DNA of 33,026 nucleotides from Candidatus Neomicrothrix parvicella RN1 (GCA_945898515.1 CAMDIH010000023.1:1-33026), one strand, 5' to 3'; shown: positions 17,244 to 26,466, counted from the stretch's first letter. The notes: generated by a model from the sequence alone, not told the origin. Program-made: numbers and translations.

Positions 17244-18604
17244 CAAACGCCCCCGGCCCGGCGGGCAAAGGCCTCTGGTTGAAAAACTTCCGGTCCGAGG
17301 CGAATCCCCAAATCAGCCAACTTCTCCGTGAACTTCGGTCGCACACCGGTGGCCTTCAAGTGACCCTTGAATCGACCGTGCTCGTCGATGCCCATACCAA
17401 AATCAAAAAGGAACACGTCCTGAAGGGTGATCACGTCTCCCTCCATTCCTTGGACCTCTGTCACGTGGGTGATCCGACGAGTGCCATCGCGCAGTCGAGT
17501 GAGGTGCACGATGAGATCAAGAGCGGATGCCATCTGTTCACGAATGGCACGAATAGGGAGATCGAATCCCGCCATGAGGGTCATCGTCTCGATCCGAGAC
17601 AACGTATCCCGTGGGCTGTTGGAGTGAATGGTCGTGATTGAGCCGTCGTGTCCGGTATTCATGGCCTGAAGCATGTCCAACGCCTCTCCACCACGACACT
17701 CGCCCACGACCACCCGGTCGGGACGCATCCGCAACGCATTCCGCACTAGGTCACGGATCGCCACAACACCCTTGCCCTCGATGTTCGGCGGCCTGGCTTC
17801 CATCGCCAACACATGATCCTGGTGGAGTTGCAACTCCTTGGCATCCTCAATTGTCACGATGCGTTCATCGGTGGGGATAAAGGAGGACAGCACATTGAGG
17901 GTGGTGGTCTTGCCGGTGCCCGTACCGCCAGACACGATGACGTTGAGACGACCCACTACACAGGCCTGGAGAAAACGGGCGGATTGCGCGTTCAGCGTGC
18001 CGAAACGGATCAGATCATCGATCTGATAGGGGTCCGCGGCGAACTTGCGAATAGTAAGGAAGGGACCCCCGATGGCCAATGGATGGATCACCGCGTTCAC
18101 TCGGGAGCCATCTGGGAGACGAGCGTCCACCATCGGAGTTGATTCGTCGATACGCCGGCCGACCTGGCTCACGATTTTATCGATGATCCGACGAAGATGG
18201 GCCTCATCCACAAACCCGGCTTTGGTCTTCTCGATCCGCCCGGACCGTTCGACGTACACCGAATGCGGACCGTTGACCATGACCTCGCTGACCTCGTCAT
18301 CTTTCAGAAGGCGGTCGATCGGCCCATAACCAAGGATGTCATCGGACACATCTTGGATTAGTTTCGCCTTGTCGACGGCCGACATCGGTGAGCGCTCAAG
18401 GGCCATCGCCGCCTGAAGTTGCTCGTGGACTCGGCGCCGCAACTCGTCTTCAGAGAGGCGCTTGTCGTAGAGAACGGGACCTAGTTCCTCGATGAGATGA
18501 TGATGAATCCTCTGGCGGAGTTCGTCTAACACTGGGTCGCGTCGAGTTGGCTCCGACGAGGAGGCATCCGGATCGACTTGATGTAAGCGTTTGTACAGGC
18601 TCAT
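17243..18604 (-). CDS. tadA: Tad pilus assembly ATPase TadA/CpaF
   Basis: The cytoplasmic hexameric ATPase that drives Tad/Flp pilus assembly. After an N-terminal helical region come the linker motif [12 protein letters not shown] (89-100), Walker A GGTGTGKT (226-233), an Asp box with [12 protein letters not shown] (251-262), Walker B-like [10 protein letters not shown] (298-307) and a His box (ITTIHSN). The 453-residue length is typical for CpaF. The start is ATG with AGGAGG ten bases upstream (18615-18620). It lies between cpaE and the VWA-tadB fusion, with a one-base stop/start overlap to the latter. Confidence 0.97.
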   Translation of the reverse strand: MSLYKRLHQVDPDASSSEPTRRDPVLDELRQRIHHHLIEELGPVLYDKRLSEDELRRRVHEQLQAAMALERSPMSAVDKAKLIQDVSDDILGYGPIDRLLKDDEVSEVMVNGPHSVYVERSGRIEKTKAGFVDEAHLRRIIDKIVSQVGRRIDESTPMVDARLPDGSRVNAVIHPLAIGGPFLTIRKFAADPYQIDDLIRFGTLNAQSARFLQACVVGRLNVIVSGGTGTGKTTTLNVLSSFIPTDERIVTIEDAKELQLHQDHVLAMEARPPNIEGKGVVAIRDLVRNALRMRPDRVVVGECRGGEALDMLQAMNTGHDGSITTIHSNSPRDTLSRIETMTLMAGFDLPIRAIREQMASALDLIVHLTRLRDGTRRITHVTEVQGMEGDVITLQDVFLFDFGMGIDEHGRFKGHLKATGVRPKFTEKLADLGIRLGPEVFQPEAFARRAGGV

Positions 18605-18625
18605 GGTCCCTTTACCTCCTCAGAC

Positions 18626-19714
18626 CTAACGTCGACGACTGTCCGGCAAGAACATGCTAGCTATCTGTTCAATCGACTTCGCCACTCCCGACCTTGGCGC
18701 ATCAATGACCACTGGAGTGCCTTTGTTCACCGATTGAGGTACAACCACATCGCTGGGGATAAGCCCTTCCGCTTTGATCTGAAGGGTCTTTTCGACCTCG
18801 CTCACGTCGAGCTTTACCTTTGAGTTCGCCCGATTCAGGACGAGGTGGACCTTCTCCAGTGGCAAGTTGAGCAGCCGCAAGGTCTGAAGGCCGATCTTGA
18901 CGTTCTTGATATTCGGAATATCCAGCCCGGCCATCAGGAGAATCTCGTCGCTATCTTCGATAATGGCAAGAACCACCTCATTGAAATAGGCGGGGGTATC
19001 GATGACCACGAACGAGCAGAAGGTCCGCAAGATGGCCACGATCTGCATGATCTCTTCCGCCGTGATCTGTTCGGCGAAGGATGGCTCCAGCGGGGCCGGA
19101 AGAATCAGCAATCCCGAGGGCTGGTGGCGCAGCAGGTACTGCTGGAGGAGCTCGGCATCGAGTCGATCGAGGGATCCGACGGCATCGACGATCGTGTGGT
19201 GGGGGGCCAAACTCAGCATGACGGCGATATCGCCGAACTGCAGGTCTGCATCGACCAATACGACCGGTTTATCGCTGCGTCGGGCCAGTACCGTGGCCAG
19301 ATTGACGGCCAGCACCGACTTCCCCGCGCCACCCTTGGTGGAGAACACGGTGAGAACCTTGCCCTGGTCGCTCTCCACTGCGTCACTGGTCTGATCCCGG
19401 ACGAGCGAAGCCGAACCCAGTGTTTCCGAAACCCTCGCCACCGCCGCCGTCAGTTGATCGATGGTCACCGGCGCAGCCAGTACGTCTTTCACGCCCGAGC
19501 GCAGGGCTACATGGAGCAGTTCGGTAGACAGCTCGTCGGTGACGAGGATCGCGGCCACCTCCGGGTGATCAGTCAGGAAGGGCAGGATCTGACCAATCCC
19601 GGCCGTGCTGGCAAATGAGGGACCGAGCAACAACACCAACGGCCCACCATCGGTGCTCCAAGCGAGTTCCTGAACCGACGCCAGAGACTCCGCAGGGCCC
19701 GTAAGTTGACCCAT
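18626..19714 (-). CDS. cpaE: CpaE/TadZ pilus localisation ATPase (MinD/ParA type)
   Basis: Places the Tad machine in the cell. From ATG 19714 the 362 residues include a receiver-like domain (to about residue 100) lacking the phospho-acceptor, then a MinD/ParA ATPase with deviant Walker A KGGAGKS (127-133), DADLQFGD (about 154-161) and FVVIDTPAYFN for Walker B. The start is doubtful: the first beta strand of the receiver fold is encoded upstream (VPLIVLEADPSARSLL), where no ATG, GTG or TTG exists in frame. The only good ribosome site there precedes an ATC at 19786, which would give 386 aa. It follows cpaB and precedes tadA by 21 bases. Confidence 0.94.
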   Translation of the reverse strand: MGQLTGPAESLASVQELAWSTDGGPLVLLLGPSFASTAGIGQILPFLTDHPEVAAILVTDELSTELLHVALRSGVKDVLAAPVTIDQLTAAVARVSETLGSASLVRDQTSDAVESDQGKVLTVFSTKGGAGKSVLAVNLATVLARRSDKPVVLVDADLQFGDIAVMLSLAPHHTIVDAVGSLDRLDAELLQQYLLRHQPSGLLILPAPLEPSFAEQITAEEIMQIVAILRTFCSFVVIDTPAYFNEVVLAIIEDSDEILLMAGLDIPNIKNVKIGLQTLRLLNLPLEKVHLVLNRANSKVKLDVSEVEKTLQIKAEGLIPSDVVVPQSVNKGTPVVIDAPRSGVAKSIEQIASMFLPDSRRR

Positions 19715-19783
19715 GAGCAGGGAGCGAGCCGAGGGGTCAGCCTCAAGAACAATGAGAGGTACCTGATGGAGCGGGTTCGTAGC

Positions 19784-19800
19784 GATGTCAGCGGTCCTTC
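19784..19800 (-). promoter_or_regulatory. Shine-Dalgarno plus ATC, candidate true start of cpaE
   Basis: On the minus strand GAAGGA (19795-19800) is followed by eight bases and ATC (19784-19786), in frame with cpaE. Translation from here would begin (M)ATNPLHQVPLIVLEAD, supplying the missing first strand of the receiver-like domain. ATG 19714 has no Shine-Dalgarno. A sequence error is the alternative. Confidence 0.45.
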
Positions 19801-19839
19801 GATGCTTTCGTATGAGTCGGGATTCCGCCAGAGGAAACC

Positions 19840-20652
19840 CTAGGAGGGCGGACGCCCGTCGGGTCCATAGGGCGTCACCTGACCGGGAGACTCGCCCGGC
19901 AGTGGCGCCCCGACGTCTAGAGGCGGAAGAGGGGTGGGTTGATAATCCTTCGGGACCAACGTGAGGTAGAAGTCCGATCCGGCCACTGAGGCTATGCGTT
20001 GGGCAGCCTCGGCAGGCACGGCGAAGGTAATCAGGCCCGAGGAAATACCGCTCGCCACAGGAGTTCCGTCCGGATTGGTAACGGCAGTCTCGCCGGGCTC
20101 AAGTTTACGATCCTGGCCCACGGCGAGAATCTGAACCTTCTGGTAGAGGAAACGGGCCGGCCGGGAGTAGACGGAGGGGGTACCTACGAGGTCCGAGTTC
20201 ACCAGTATGTTCACGAAGTCACCGGGCACGAGTAGTGACGCCACTCCTTTCACCTGGTCAACCGATATCGTGATGGCCACCTCGTTGTTCTGCAGAAGAC
20301 TCGAGAACGACGACAGGGATTCGGCCTGGGACACAAACTGATTTCCGACCACCACCTGATTGGCAGACAAGTCTGCGATGGCCACCAAGCCCTCGATCTG
20401 ACGTGGATCGGTGATGGCTGTAGCCGGGAGGTACTCCTTGGAGATGATGTCCGGTTCAATGAGACCCTGAGCGAAGGCTTCGTCGCCAAAGGTTCCTTTA
20501 GGAATGTCCTGAACGATCTTGAAAATCTCAACTCGCTCAACCTTGTCGTTGGCGGTGTCTTCAATACCCCCTATGTAAGTGAAGAGGGCAAAAGCCGACA
20601 GAAGCCCCACCACAACCGCCACTATGACAATCAAAGTCCGTCGAGAACCCAC
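19840..20652 (-). CDS. cpaB: Flp pilus assembly protein CpaB/RcpC
   Basis: A membrane-anchored protein with an extracytoplasmic SAF-type domain that supports Tad/Flp pilus assembly. It has one N-terminal membrane helix (residues 7-28), a SAF domain at about 45-110 (QDIPKGTFGDEAF, then DLSANQVVVGNQFV), and an RcpC-like domain at about 120-240 with AITISVDQVKGVASLLVPGD. A Pro-rich tail follows. The 270-aa length is usual. The start is GTG 20652 with AAGAAGG just upstream. It is the first gene of the pilus operon; rpsA lies upstream on the same strand, 119 bases away. No secretin gene follows, consistent with a single-membrane cell envelope. Confidence 0.93.
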   Translation of the reverse strand: MGSRRTLIVIVAVVVGLLSAFALFTYIGGIEDTANDKVERVEIFKIVQDIPKGTFGDEAFAQGLIEPDIISKEYLPATAITDPRQIEGLVAIADLSANQVVVGNQFVSQAESLSSFSSLLQNNEVAITISVDQVKGVASLLVPGDFVNILVNSDLVGTPSVYSRPARFLYQKVQILAVGQDRKLEPGETAVTNPDGTPVASGISSGLITFAVPAEAAQRIASVAGSDFYLTLVPKDYQPTPLPPLDVGAPLPGESPGQVTPYGPDGRPPS

Positions 20653-20693
20653 GCATTCCTTCTTTCGCTGCCGTCAGTTGCAGTATCGGGCGT

Positions 20694-20699
20694 AGGTTA
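20694..20699 (-). promoter_or_regulatory. Candidate -10 box for the tad operon
   Basis: TAACCT on the minus strand, the same hexamer as before uvrA, lies 41 bases before the cpaB GTG in the 119-base gap after rpsA. No convincing -35 is seen, and rpsA read-through is possible because the gap has only a weak five-base hairpin. Confidence 0.25.
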
Positions 20700-20771
20700 C
20701 CCGCATCTTGAACAATACATCAGGATGCATCGATGTTGCGCCGTCCGCTCATTGCATGTCTACCGATAAAA

Positions 20772-22127
20772 CTATTCCGAAACCTCCTCAACTTCGACCA
20801 CCGAAGCAACCTCGGCCGGAGCGGCGGCGTCCACAAAATACTCGGCCCAGGCCGCCTCAGCCTCCTCGGAGTGCTCGATGGCGGGGCCGACGTAGTTGCC
20901 TTCGCTGTCATACATCTGTTCCCCAAAATGATCCTGGTACTCTGCCGCCACCACGCCGCCCTCGGCAGCCTGCTTGATCGAGAGGCTGATCCGGCGACGC
21001 TGGAGGTCCAGATCGATGATCTTGACCCACAGCTCCTCGCCGGGAGTCACGACCTGCTCGGGGAGTTCCACGTGATGGGCCGACATCTCTGAGATGTGCA
21101 CGAGGCCTTCGATCCCTTCCCCCACCTGGACAAAGGAGCCGAAGGGCACCAACTTGGTGACCCGGCCGTACACGAGTTCCCCGACTTGATGGGATGTGGC
21201 GAACTCCTGCCATGGATCCTGCTGAGTGGCCTTGAGGGACAGGCTGATCCGTTCGCGCTCAAGATCGACCTCAAGTACCTGGACGCTCACCTCGTCGCCA
21301 ACGGCAACGACCGAACCGGGGTGATCCACGTGCTTCCATGAAAGTTCAGATACATGGATGAGGCCGTCCATACCGCCCAGATCGACGAACGCACCGAAGT
21401 TCACGACGCTCGATACGACGCCATCACGCACCTCACCCGGCTTCAGATTGGCCAAGAAGTCTTCGCGTTGCTCCTTCTGGGTCTCCTCCAGCCACCCCCG
21501 TCGAGACAGGACGACGTTGTTGCGGTTCTTGTCGAGTTCGATGATCTTCGCTTCGACCATCTTCCCGATGTAAGGCTGCAGGTCCCGCACCCGACGGAGC
21601 TCCACGAGAGATGCGGGGAGGAAGCCGCGTAGTCCGATGTCGACGATCAGGCCACCCTTCACGACCTCGATAACCGGACCGGTGACAACGCCATCTTCTT
21701 CCTTGACGCGCTCGATATCTCCCCAGGCCCGCTCGTACTGGGCCCTCTTTTTAGACAAGACGAGGCGACCCTCCTTGTCCTCCTTGGTGAGAACGAGCGC
21801 CTCGATCTTGTCGCCCAGCGCCACGATTTCGTGTGGGTCGACGTCGTTGCGAATCGACAACTCGCGGCTGGGGATCACTCCCTCGGACTTGTAGCCGATA
21901 TCCAGCAGGACCTCATCCCGGTCCACCTTGACCACAGTGCCTTCTACGAGTTGGCCGTCCTCCACTGATACGAGGGTGCCGTCGATGGCGTCCCCGAACC
22001 CGCCGCCGAGGTCGTCGAAGGCGATCTCACGCGGGATGTAGGTGCCGTCCTCGGCAAAGGTGCCGAAGGTGGGGGGAGCGTCAGTCGCTTCCGGGTTGGG
22101 CTCGTAGGTCAGGGTGTCGTCGGACAA
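20772..22127 (-). CDS. rpsA: 30S ribosomal protein S1
   Basis: Binds mRNA on the small ribosomal subunit and helps translation initiation. Four S1 RNA-binding repeats are visible at about residues 58-127, 145-211, 230-299 and 316-385; the third has VNFGAFVDLGGMDGLIHVSE and the fourth VPFGSFVQVGEGIEGLVHIS. The N-terminus is acidic and the C-terminal tail is Glu/Ala-rich. The 451-residue, four-repeat form is the actinobacterial type, shorter than the six-repeat proteobacterial protein. The start is TTG 22127 with GAAGG about nine bases upstream. It lies downstream of a methyltransferase gene and upstream of the tad operon. Confidence 0.96.
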   Translation of the reverse strand: MSDDTLTYEPNPEATDAPPTFGTFAEDGTYIPREIAFDDLGGGFGDAIDGTLVSVEDGQLVEGTVVKVDRDEVLLDIGYKSEGVIPSRELSIRNDVDPHEIVALGDKIEALVLTKEDKEGRLVLSKKRAQYERAWGDIERVKEEDGVVTGPVIEVVKGGLIVDIGLRGFLPASLVELRRVRDLQPYIGKMVEAKIIELDKNRNNVVLSRRGWLEETQKEQREDFLANLKPGEVRDGVVSSVVNFGAFVDLGGMDGLIHVSELSWKHVDHPGSVVAVGDEVSVQVLEVDLERERISLSLKATQQDPWQEFATSHQVGELVYGRVTKLVPFGSFVQVGEGIEGLVHISEMSAHHVELPEQVVTPGEELWVKIIDLDLQRRRISLSIKQAAEGGVVAAEYQDHFGEQMYDSEGNYVGPAIEHSEEAEAAWAEYFVDAAAPAEVASVVEVEEVSE

Positions 22128-22199
22128 AGTAGGGGGCCTTCAGGATGAGGGAATAAGGGATCGCAACGGACGCTGAGCGGATGCCCAAGCGAACGCCGT

Positions 22200-22229
22200 A
22201 TCGTACACCTGCACCGCCCGTCGGGTCAC
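22200..22229 (-). promoter_or_regulatory. Candidate rpsA promoter
   Basis: On the minus strand GTGACC (22224-22229) and TACGAT (22200-22205) are separated by 18 bases, each matching its sigma-A hexamer at four of six positions. It overlaps the stop codon of the methyltransferase gene and would give a leader of about 65 bases. A 7-bp inverted repeat (22214-22220 with 22233-22239) spans the same place, without a T run. Confidence 0.35.
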
Positions 22230-22954
22230 GGCCGGGCGGCCACCAAGAGCAGCTCGGGGGCATCCACGGAGACCTCCGAACGGGCGTAGGCACCAGGGGC
22301 AACCGACCACATCTGCTCCACTCGCAGACCATTCGCCGTGGCCAGTAGCCGAAGTTCCCGAGGAGTGAAACAGGTTGTCCAGAGCTCAACTTCCACCGCC
22401 CGGCCCTGTTCGTCCCGCACCTCCGTCCACTCATGATTGACCCCCGCCGCCGCGTCGAAGGTGTCGCTCTCCTCCAGGAATCGGACCTGGAAATACGCCG
22501 AGAAGGCTGAAACCGCGAGCCGACCCCCCGGACGCAGCGCCCGGGCCATCCCGTTGAGGACAACGCCATCCCCGTCGAGGGGAGCCCCCGGTCCTCCGGT
22601 GAGGCCGAAGGCTCCCTGGCAGAGCGAGATGGCGGCGTCGAACTCGGCCACGAAGGACAGCGATCGGGCATCAGCCCGCCGGAAGGTGGCGCCGGGCACG
22701 GCGGCCTCGGTGGCGAGGTCTACGAAGCGCTGACTGATGTCGACACCGAGCACCTCGATCCCCCGAGCAGCCAGCGTATGGGCATGGCGACCGGGGCCAC
22801 ACCCCACATCAAGTACCCGCATGCCCGGCTCGAGACCGAGCGCGTCCACCAGAAAATCCACTTCCTGGCTGGTGCCCTTCGTAAACGAGTAGCGCAGATA
22901 CGCCGCGCCGAGATGCTCCGCCAGCGGTTCGAACCAGTGGTCCGGTGCCCTCAC
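22226..22954 (-). CDS. Class I SAM-dependent methyltransferase
   Basis: A cytoplasmic methyltransferase of unknown substrate. Motif I VLDVGCGPG is at residues 47-55, the acidic loop GVDIS at about 70-74, and a DGDGVVLNGMARALRPGGRL region forms the later strands of the Rossmann fold. The opening APDHWFEPLAEHLGAAYL and YSFTKGT look like a conserved family start. I chose GTG 22954 (242 aa) because it overlaps the stop of the upstream small gene as GTGA; GTG 22993 is possible but would overlap that gene by 43 bases. Confidence 0.88.
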   Translation of the reverse strand: MRAPDHWFEPLAEHLGAAYLRYSFTKGTSQEVDFLVDALGLEPGMRVLDVGCGPGRHAHTLAARGIEVLGVDISQRFVDLATEAAVPGATFRRADARSLSFVAEFDAAISLCQGAFGLTGGPGAPLDGDGVVLNGMARALRPGGRLAVSAFSAYFQVRFLEESDTFDAAAGVNHEWTEVRDEQGRAVEVELWTTCFTPRELRLLATANGLRVEQMWSVAPGAYARSEVSVDAPELLLVAARP

Positions 22955-23121
22955 CTGGAATAACCCTGGGTCCGATCTATGTCGCACTGCCACCCGGGCG
23001 GCATGAAGGACCAGTGCTTGGGGCCGGTTCCGCAGTCGTCAACGGTAGCTACCGACACGGCAACGGAGAATAAGCAGTAGAGGACAATGGCCAGCGCCAG
23101 CCAAAAGCCCACCCAACTCAT
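22951..23121 (-). CDS. Small single-pass membrane protein (56 aa)
   Basis: No family recognised. One hydrophobic helix fills residues 3-25 (WVGFWLALAIVLYCLFSVAV), followed by a polar tail with two cysteines (Cys30 and Cys46) and Trp/Pro-rich KHWSFMPPGW. If the tail faces outward, the cysteines could pair. The start is ATG 23121 with AAGGA seven bases upstream; the frame is open a further 12 codons, but those lack a ribosome site. It ends in a four-base overlap with the methyltransferase start, so the two are probably co-translated. polA lies 63 bases upstream. Confidence 0.65.
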   Translation of the reverse strand: MSWVGFWLALAIVLYCLFSVAVSVATVDDCGTGPKHWSFMPPGWQCDIDRTQGYSR

Positions 23122-23184
23122 CCCTGCTTCCTTGACTCTTACTTTCTTCGGCGCCACTAGTGCCCTCCTTATCTGGACAAGACC

Positions 23185-25878
23185 TCAACCTTTAGCTTCT
23201 GCCCAACTCGCACCCACCGAAAGATGCACTTCCAGGGGCACCTTCAACTCTGCGGCGCTTGACATCACCGCCACCACGAGATGGGTCACAGTTTCCACCG
23301 CCGGCGGTCGCACCTCAAGGAGTACCTCATCGTGCACCTGCAGGATCAACCGACTGCCGAGACCCTCGCCCACCAGACGCTCGTCTAGTCGCACCAGCGC
23401 TACTTTAAAAATGTCGGCCGCCAGACCCTGGATCCCAGCATTCATGGCCTGACGCTCTCCCGCCTGGCGTATCCGGGCGTTCGATGACGCCAACTCTGGG
23501 ATCTGACGGCGGCGACCGAAGATCGTTTCGGTATACCCCCGCTGTCGGGCCTCGGCGACGGTGTGCTCCATGTACTCCCTCACGGCTGGGAAGGCGCTGA
23601 AAAAGGCCTCCAGGATGACCAACGCCTCCGCCGTAGGGATGTTCAGGCGTTGCCCAAGCCCGTAAGCCTCCATTCCATAGGCCAGCCCGTAGGAGACCAT
23701 CTTGGCCTTCGAACGCATCTCCAGGGTGACCTCGCTGGCCATCACCCCAAAAATGCGCGACGCCATTTCGGTATGAATGTCACGACCAGACTCGAAACTC
23801 TCGATCAATCCCGGGTCCTGTGCCAGATGAGCGATGCACCGCAACTCAATCTGGCTGTAGTCCGCCACCAACAGTTCATAACCCTCCGCCGGAACGAACG
23901 CCCGGCGAAACTCCCGACCCAGTTCGGACCTCACCGGAATGTTGTGCAGATTGGGCCGGTCCGAAGACAGCCGCCCGGTGCGGGCCACGGTCTGATTGAA
24001 GGTGGCGTGGATACGTCCGTCGCGCCCCACCTCCGCTAAGAGGCCCTCGCCGTAGGTGGACCGCAACTTCTCCACCTCGCGATACGCCAGGAGGTCCGCG
24101 ATAATCGGATGTTGTCCAAGCAGTTTTTCCAGGCTGGCCGCATCGGTCGAAAAGCCGGTCTTGGTCTTTTTCTGGGGGGCCAGTCCGAGTTCATCAAAGA
24201 GGACCTCACGAAGCTGCAGTGTTGAGTTCACGTTGAAGTCGTGGCCGGCGGACTTCACGATGGCCTCCCGATGCACTTCAACATCAACGACCAGCTGGTC
24301 GCGCAGGCGTTGCAGTTCGCCGCGGTCAACCCCCACGCCAATGTCTTCCATTCGGGCGAGCACGCCCACCAGCGGTACCTCGATGTCGTCGTGCAGCGAC
24401 CGAAGACCTTGGGCATCGATGGCACCGAACAACGGGGCGATCAGAGCATCTACCGCCAGCGCCCGCCGCGCCGCCACGATCGGGGTCGGGGTGGACGAGC
24501 CACCGAGGTCCAATTGACCCTCGGCCGCGGCATCGCCTTCGGGGATGCGGGCCCCGGCATAGCGAACCACCAATTCCTCCAGGAGGTAGCGGCTCTCCGC
24601 CGGATCGAGGAGGTAGGCCGCCAGCGCCGTATCGATGGCCAGGCTCCGAACCTCAACGCCGGTTCGAGCCAGCGCGCGCACCAGCCGCTTGGCCTGATGC
24701 GCCGCGATGGGACGACCGCCGTGGCCCACCAGGGCGGCGAGGGCATCGGCTACCGCAGTGTCATCGTGATAGGCGGCCGGCAGCCAGAGTACGGCGCCGG
24801 ATGCCCCATCGCGCACGAGGGCCAGTCCCTCCAGATCGTCATGACTGTCTTCGCCGGCCCACGCCCCGGCCACCGCCAACGGCGTCGCCTCCTGCGCCAG
24901 CGCGGCCAACGCCACTGCAGCCGCCCCGGAGGTAGCGGGGATTTCCACCACCGCCTCGAGCACCATCGACTCGGCGGTGGGAGGCCCCAGGTTGGTGTCG
25001 AGTGCCCCCGCCAGGCGGTCGAACAGCGTGGTGAACTCGAGGAACTCGAAAAGACGACGCACCTCGTCCACGTTGATAGCCGCCGGGTCGAAGGCGACAT
25101 CGACCAAGGCGACGTCGAGCGCCACATCCCGCACGAGGATCATCATCTCCAGGTTCTGGCGAGCCTGCGCCTCGTGAGTGGCAAGGTTCTCCCGCAGCTT
25201 CGGTGTCTGCTCATCAAGGTGTTGAAAGATCCCGTCGAGACCGCCATAGGCCATGATCAACTTGGCGGCGGTCTTCTCCCCCACTCCGGGTACACCCGGG
25301 AGGTTGTCGGATGGGTCACCCCGCAACGCGGCGTACTGCGGGTAGAGCCTGGGTGGCACTCCGGTGCGCTCGGCAATACCGGCCTCGTCGTACAGGGCGT
25401 AGTCCGACACACCGCGCTTGTTGTAGAGCACACGGATGTGGGGATCCTCCACTAGTTGGTAACTATCCCGATCACCGGTGACCACAACCACGTTGTCGCC
25501 GGCGTCACGCGCCTCGGTAGCGAGAGTGGCGATGACATCGTCGGCCTCAAACCCGACCACCTCCGCGATGGGAATCCCGAGGCACTGCACAACCTCGCGA
25601 ACGAGGCCCATCTGCTGACGCAGAATGTCGGGGGCAGCCTCGCGATTCGCCTTGTAACTGGGGAGCCGCTGGTGTCGGAAGGTGGGGTGCGGAAGGTCAA
25701 AGGCCACCACGATGGCGTCGGGATGATGGTCGCGCAGCAGATTCACCAGCATCGAAGTGAACCCAAAGACCGCGTTGATCACCTGACCTGATGCCGTGGA
25801 CAGATCAGTGGGGAGGGCGTAGAAAGCGCGATAGGTGAGCGAGTTGCCGTCGATCAGGAGGACGGATCGCCCTGGCAC
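23185..25878 (-). CDS. polA: DNA polymerase I (PolA), proofreading site absent
   Basis: Fills gaps and removes RNA primers in replication and repair. The 5' nuclease domain is at about residues 1-290 (LLIDGNSLTYRAFYALP; GVPGVGEKTAAKL helix-hairpin-helix). The 3'-5' exonuclease-like domain at about 300-490 lacks the acidic DxE of motif I, having AVAGAWAGED instead, so proofreading is presumably lost, as in other actinobacterial PolA. The polymerase domain is intact: motif A Asp673 (LLVADYSQIELR), motif B with KMVSYGLAYGM, motif C His849-Asp850 (QVHDEV). Length 897 aa. The start is GTG with GGAGGG ten bases upstream (25889-25894), located in the end of pdtaR. Confidence 0.98.
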   Translation of the reverse strand: MPGRSVLLIDGNSLTYRAFYALPTDLSTASGQVINAVFGFTSMLVNLLRDHHPDAIVVAFDLPHPTFRHQRLPSYKANREAAPDILRQQMGLVREVVQCLGIPIAEVVGFEADDVIATLATEARDAGDNVVVVTGDRDSYQLVEDPHIRVLYNKRGVSDYALYDEAGIAERTGVPPRLYPQYAALRGDPSDNLPGVPGVGEKTAAKLIMAYGGLDGIFQHLDEQTPKLRENLATHEAQARQNLEMMILVRDVALDVALVDVAFDPAAINVDEVRRLFEFLEFTTLFDRLAGALDTNLGPPTAESMVLEAVVEIPATSGAAAVALAALAQEATPLAVAGAWAGEDSHDDLEGLALVRDGASGAVLWLPAAYHDDTAVADALAALVGHGGRPIAAHQAKRLVRALARTGVEVRSLAIDTALAAYLLDPAESRYLLEELVVRYAGARIPEGDAAAEGQLDLGGSSTPTPIVAARRALAVDALIAPLFGAIDAQGLRSLHDDIEVPLVGVLARMEDIGVGVDRGELQRLRDQLVVDVEVHREAIVKSAGHDFNVNSTLQLREVLFDELGLAPQKKTKTGFSTDAASLEKLLGQHPIIADLLAYREVEKLRSTYGEGLLAEVGRDGRIHATFNQTVARTGRLSSDRPNLHNIPVRSELGREFRRAFVPAEGYELLVADYSQIELRCIAHLAQDPGLIESFESGRDIHTEMASRIFGVMASEVTLEMRSKAKMVSYGLAYGMEAYGLGQRLNIPTAEALVILEAFFSAFPAVREYMEHTVAEARQRGYTETIFGRRRQIPELASSNARIRQAGERQAMNAGIQGLAADIFKVALVRLDERLVGEGLGSRLILQVHDEVLLEVRPPAVETVTHLVVAVMSSAAELKVPLEVHLSVGASWAEAKG

Positions 25879-25884
25879 CGAGGC

Positions 25885-26466
25885 CTAACCCTCCGGCGCC
25901 AAGTCGCCGACAAGCACGTCGTCGGCAACGGCCCGCATCGGCCGACGGTCCTGCATGGCCCGCTTCTGAATCCAGGAAAACGCGTTGGCCTCGCTCAGGC
26001 CGTGCTGATCCATCAGTAATCCCTTGGCCCGATCCACCACCTTTCGGGTCTCGAGTTGATCTTCGAGGCTGGCGTTTTGGTCGAACAGGGCCTGGATCTC
26101 CCGAAAACGACCCAGCGCCACTTCCACGGCGGGGATGAGTTCCGATCGCTGAAACGGCTTTACGAGGTAGGCCAGGGCGCCGGCATCACGAGCCTTCTCG
26201 ATCAAATCGCGTTGCGAAAACGCGGTGAGAATGAGCACCGCAGCACGGCGTTCGGCACTGATGGCGCGCGCCGCTTCGAGGCCATCGAGCCCCGGCATCT
26301 TGATATCTAAAATGGCGACATCGGGGGCGAGATCCCGAACGAGCTCAACGGCTTCATCGCCACGACCCGTTTCCCCCACCACTTCGTAGCCCTCTTCTTC
26401 GAGAGTCTCCCTCAAATCAAGCCGAATGATGGCTTCATCTTCGGCGATGACGACGCGGGTCTTCAC
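25885..26466 (-). CDS. pdtaR: PdtaR-type response regulator with ANTAR RNA-binding domain
   Basis: A regulator that acts on nascent RNA by antitermination rather than on DNA. The receiver domain (residues 3-120) has acidic Glu9-Asp10, phospho-acceptor Asp54 (AILDIKMPGLDG) and Lys in YLVKPF. A coiled linker leads to an ANTAR domain at about 137-185 (VVDRAKGLLMDQHGLSEANA and AFSWIQKRAM). Length 193 aa, like mycobacterial PdtaR (Rv1626). Its usual kinase PdtaS is not in the window. The start is GTG 26466 with AAGGA eight bases upstream. It precedes polA by six bases and follows the coiled-coil gene by 30, suggesting one operon. Confidence 0.94.
   Translation of the reverse strand: MKTRVVIAEDEAIIRLDLRETLEEEGYEVVGETGRGDEAVELVRDLAPDVAILDIKMPGLDGLEAARAISAERRAAVLILTAFSQRDLIEKARDAGALAYLVKPFQRSELIPAVEVALGRFREIQALFDQNASLEDQLETRKVVDRAKGLLMDQHGLSEANAFSWIQKRAMQDRRPMRAVADDVLVGDLAPEG

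Noticed and set aside
18845-19618. Open plus-strand frame opposite cpaE
   Set aside because: Antisense shadow of the conserved MinD-type ATPase gene, no recognisable protein.
24241-25455. Long open plus-strand frame (about 404 codons) opposite polA
   Set aside because: It lies wholly antisense to a clearly conserved polA; its translation is Gly/Arg/His-rich with no family match. High GC makes such antisense frames common.
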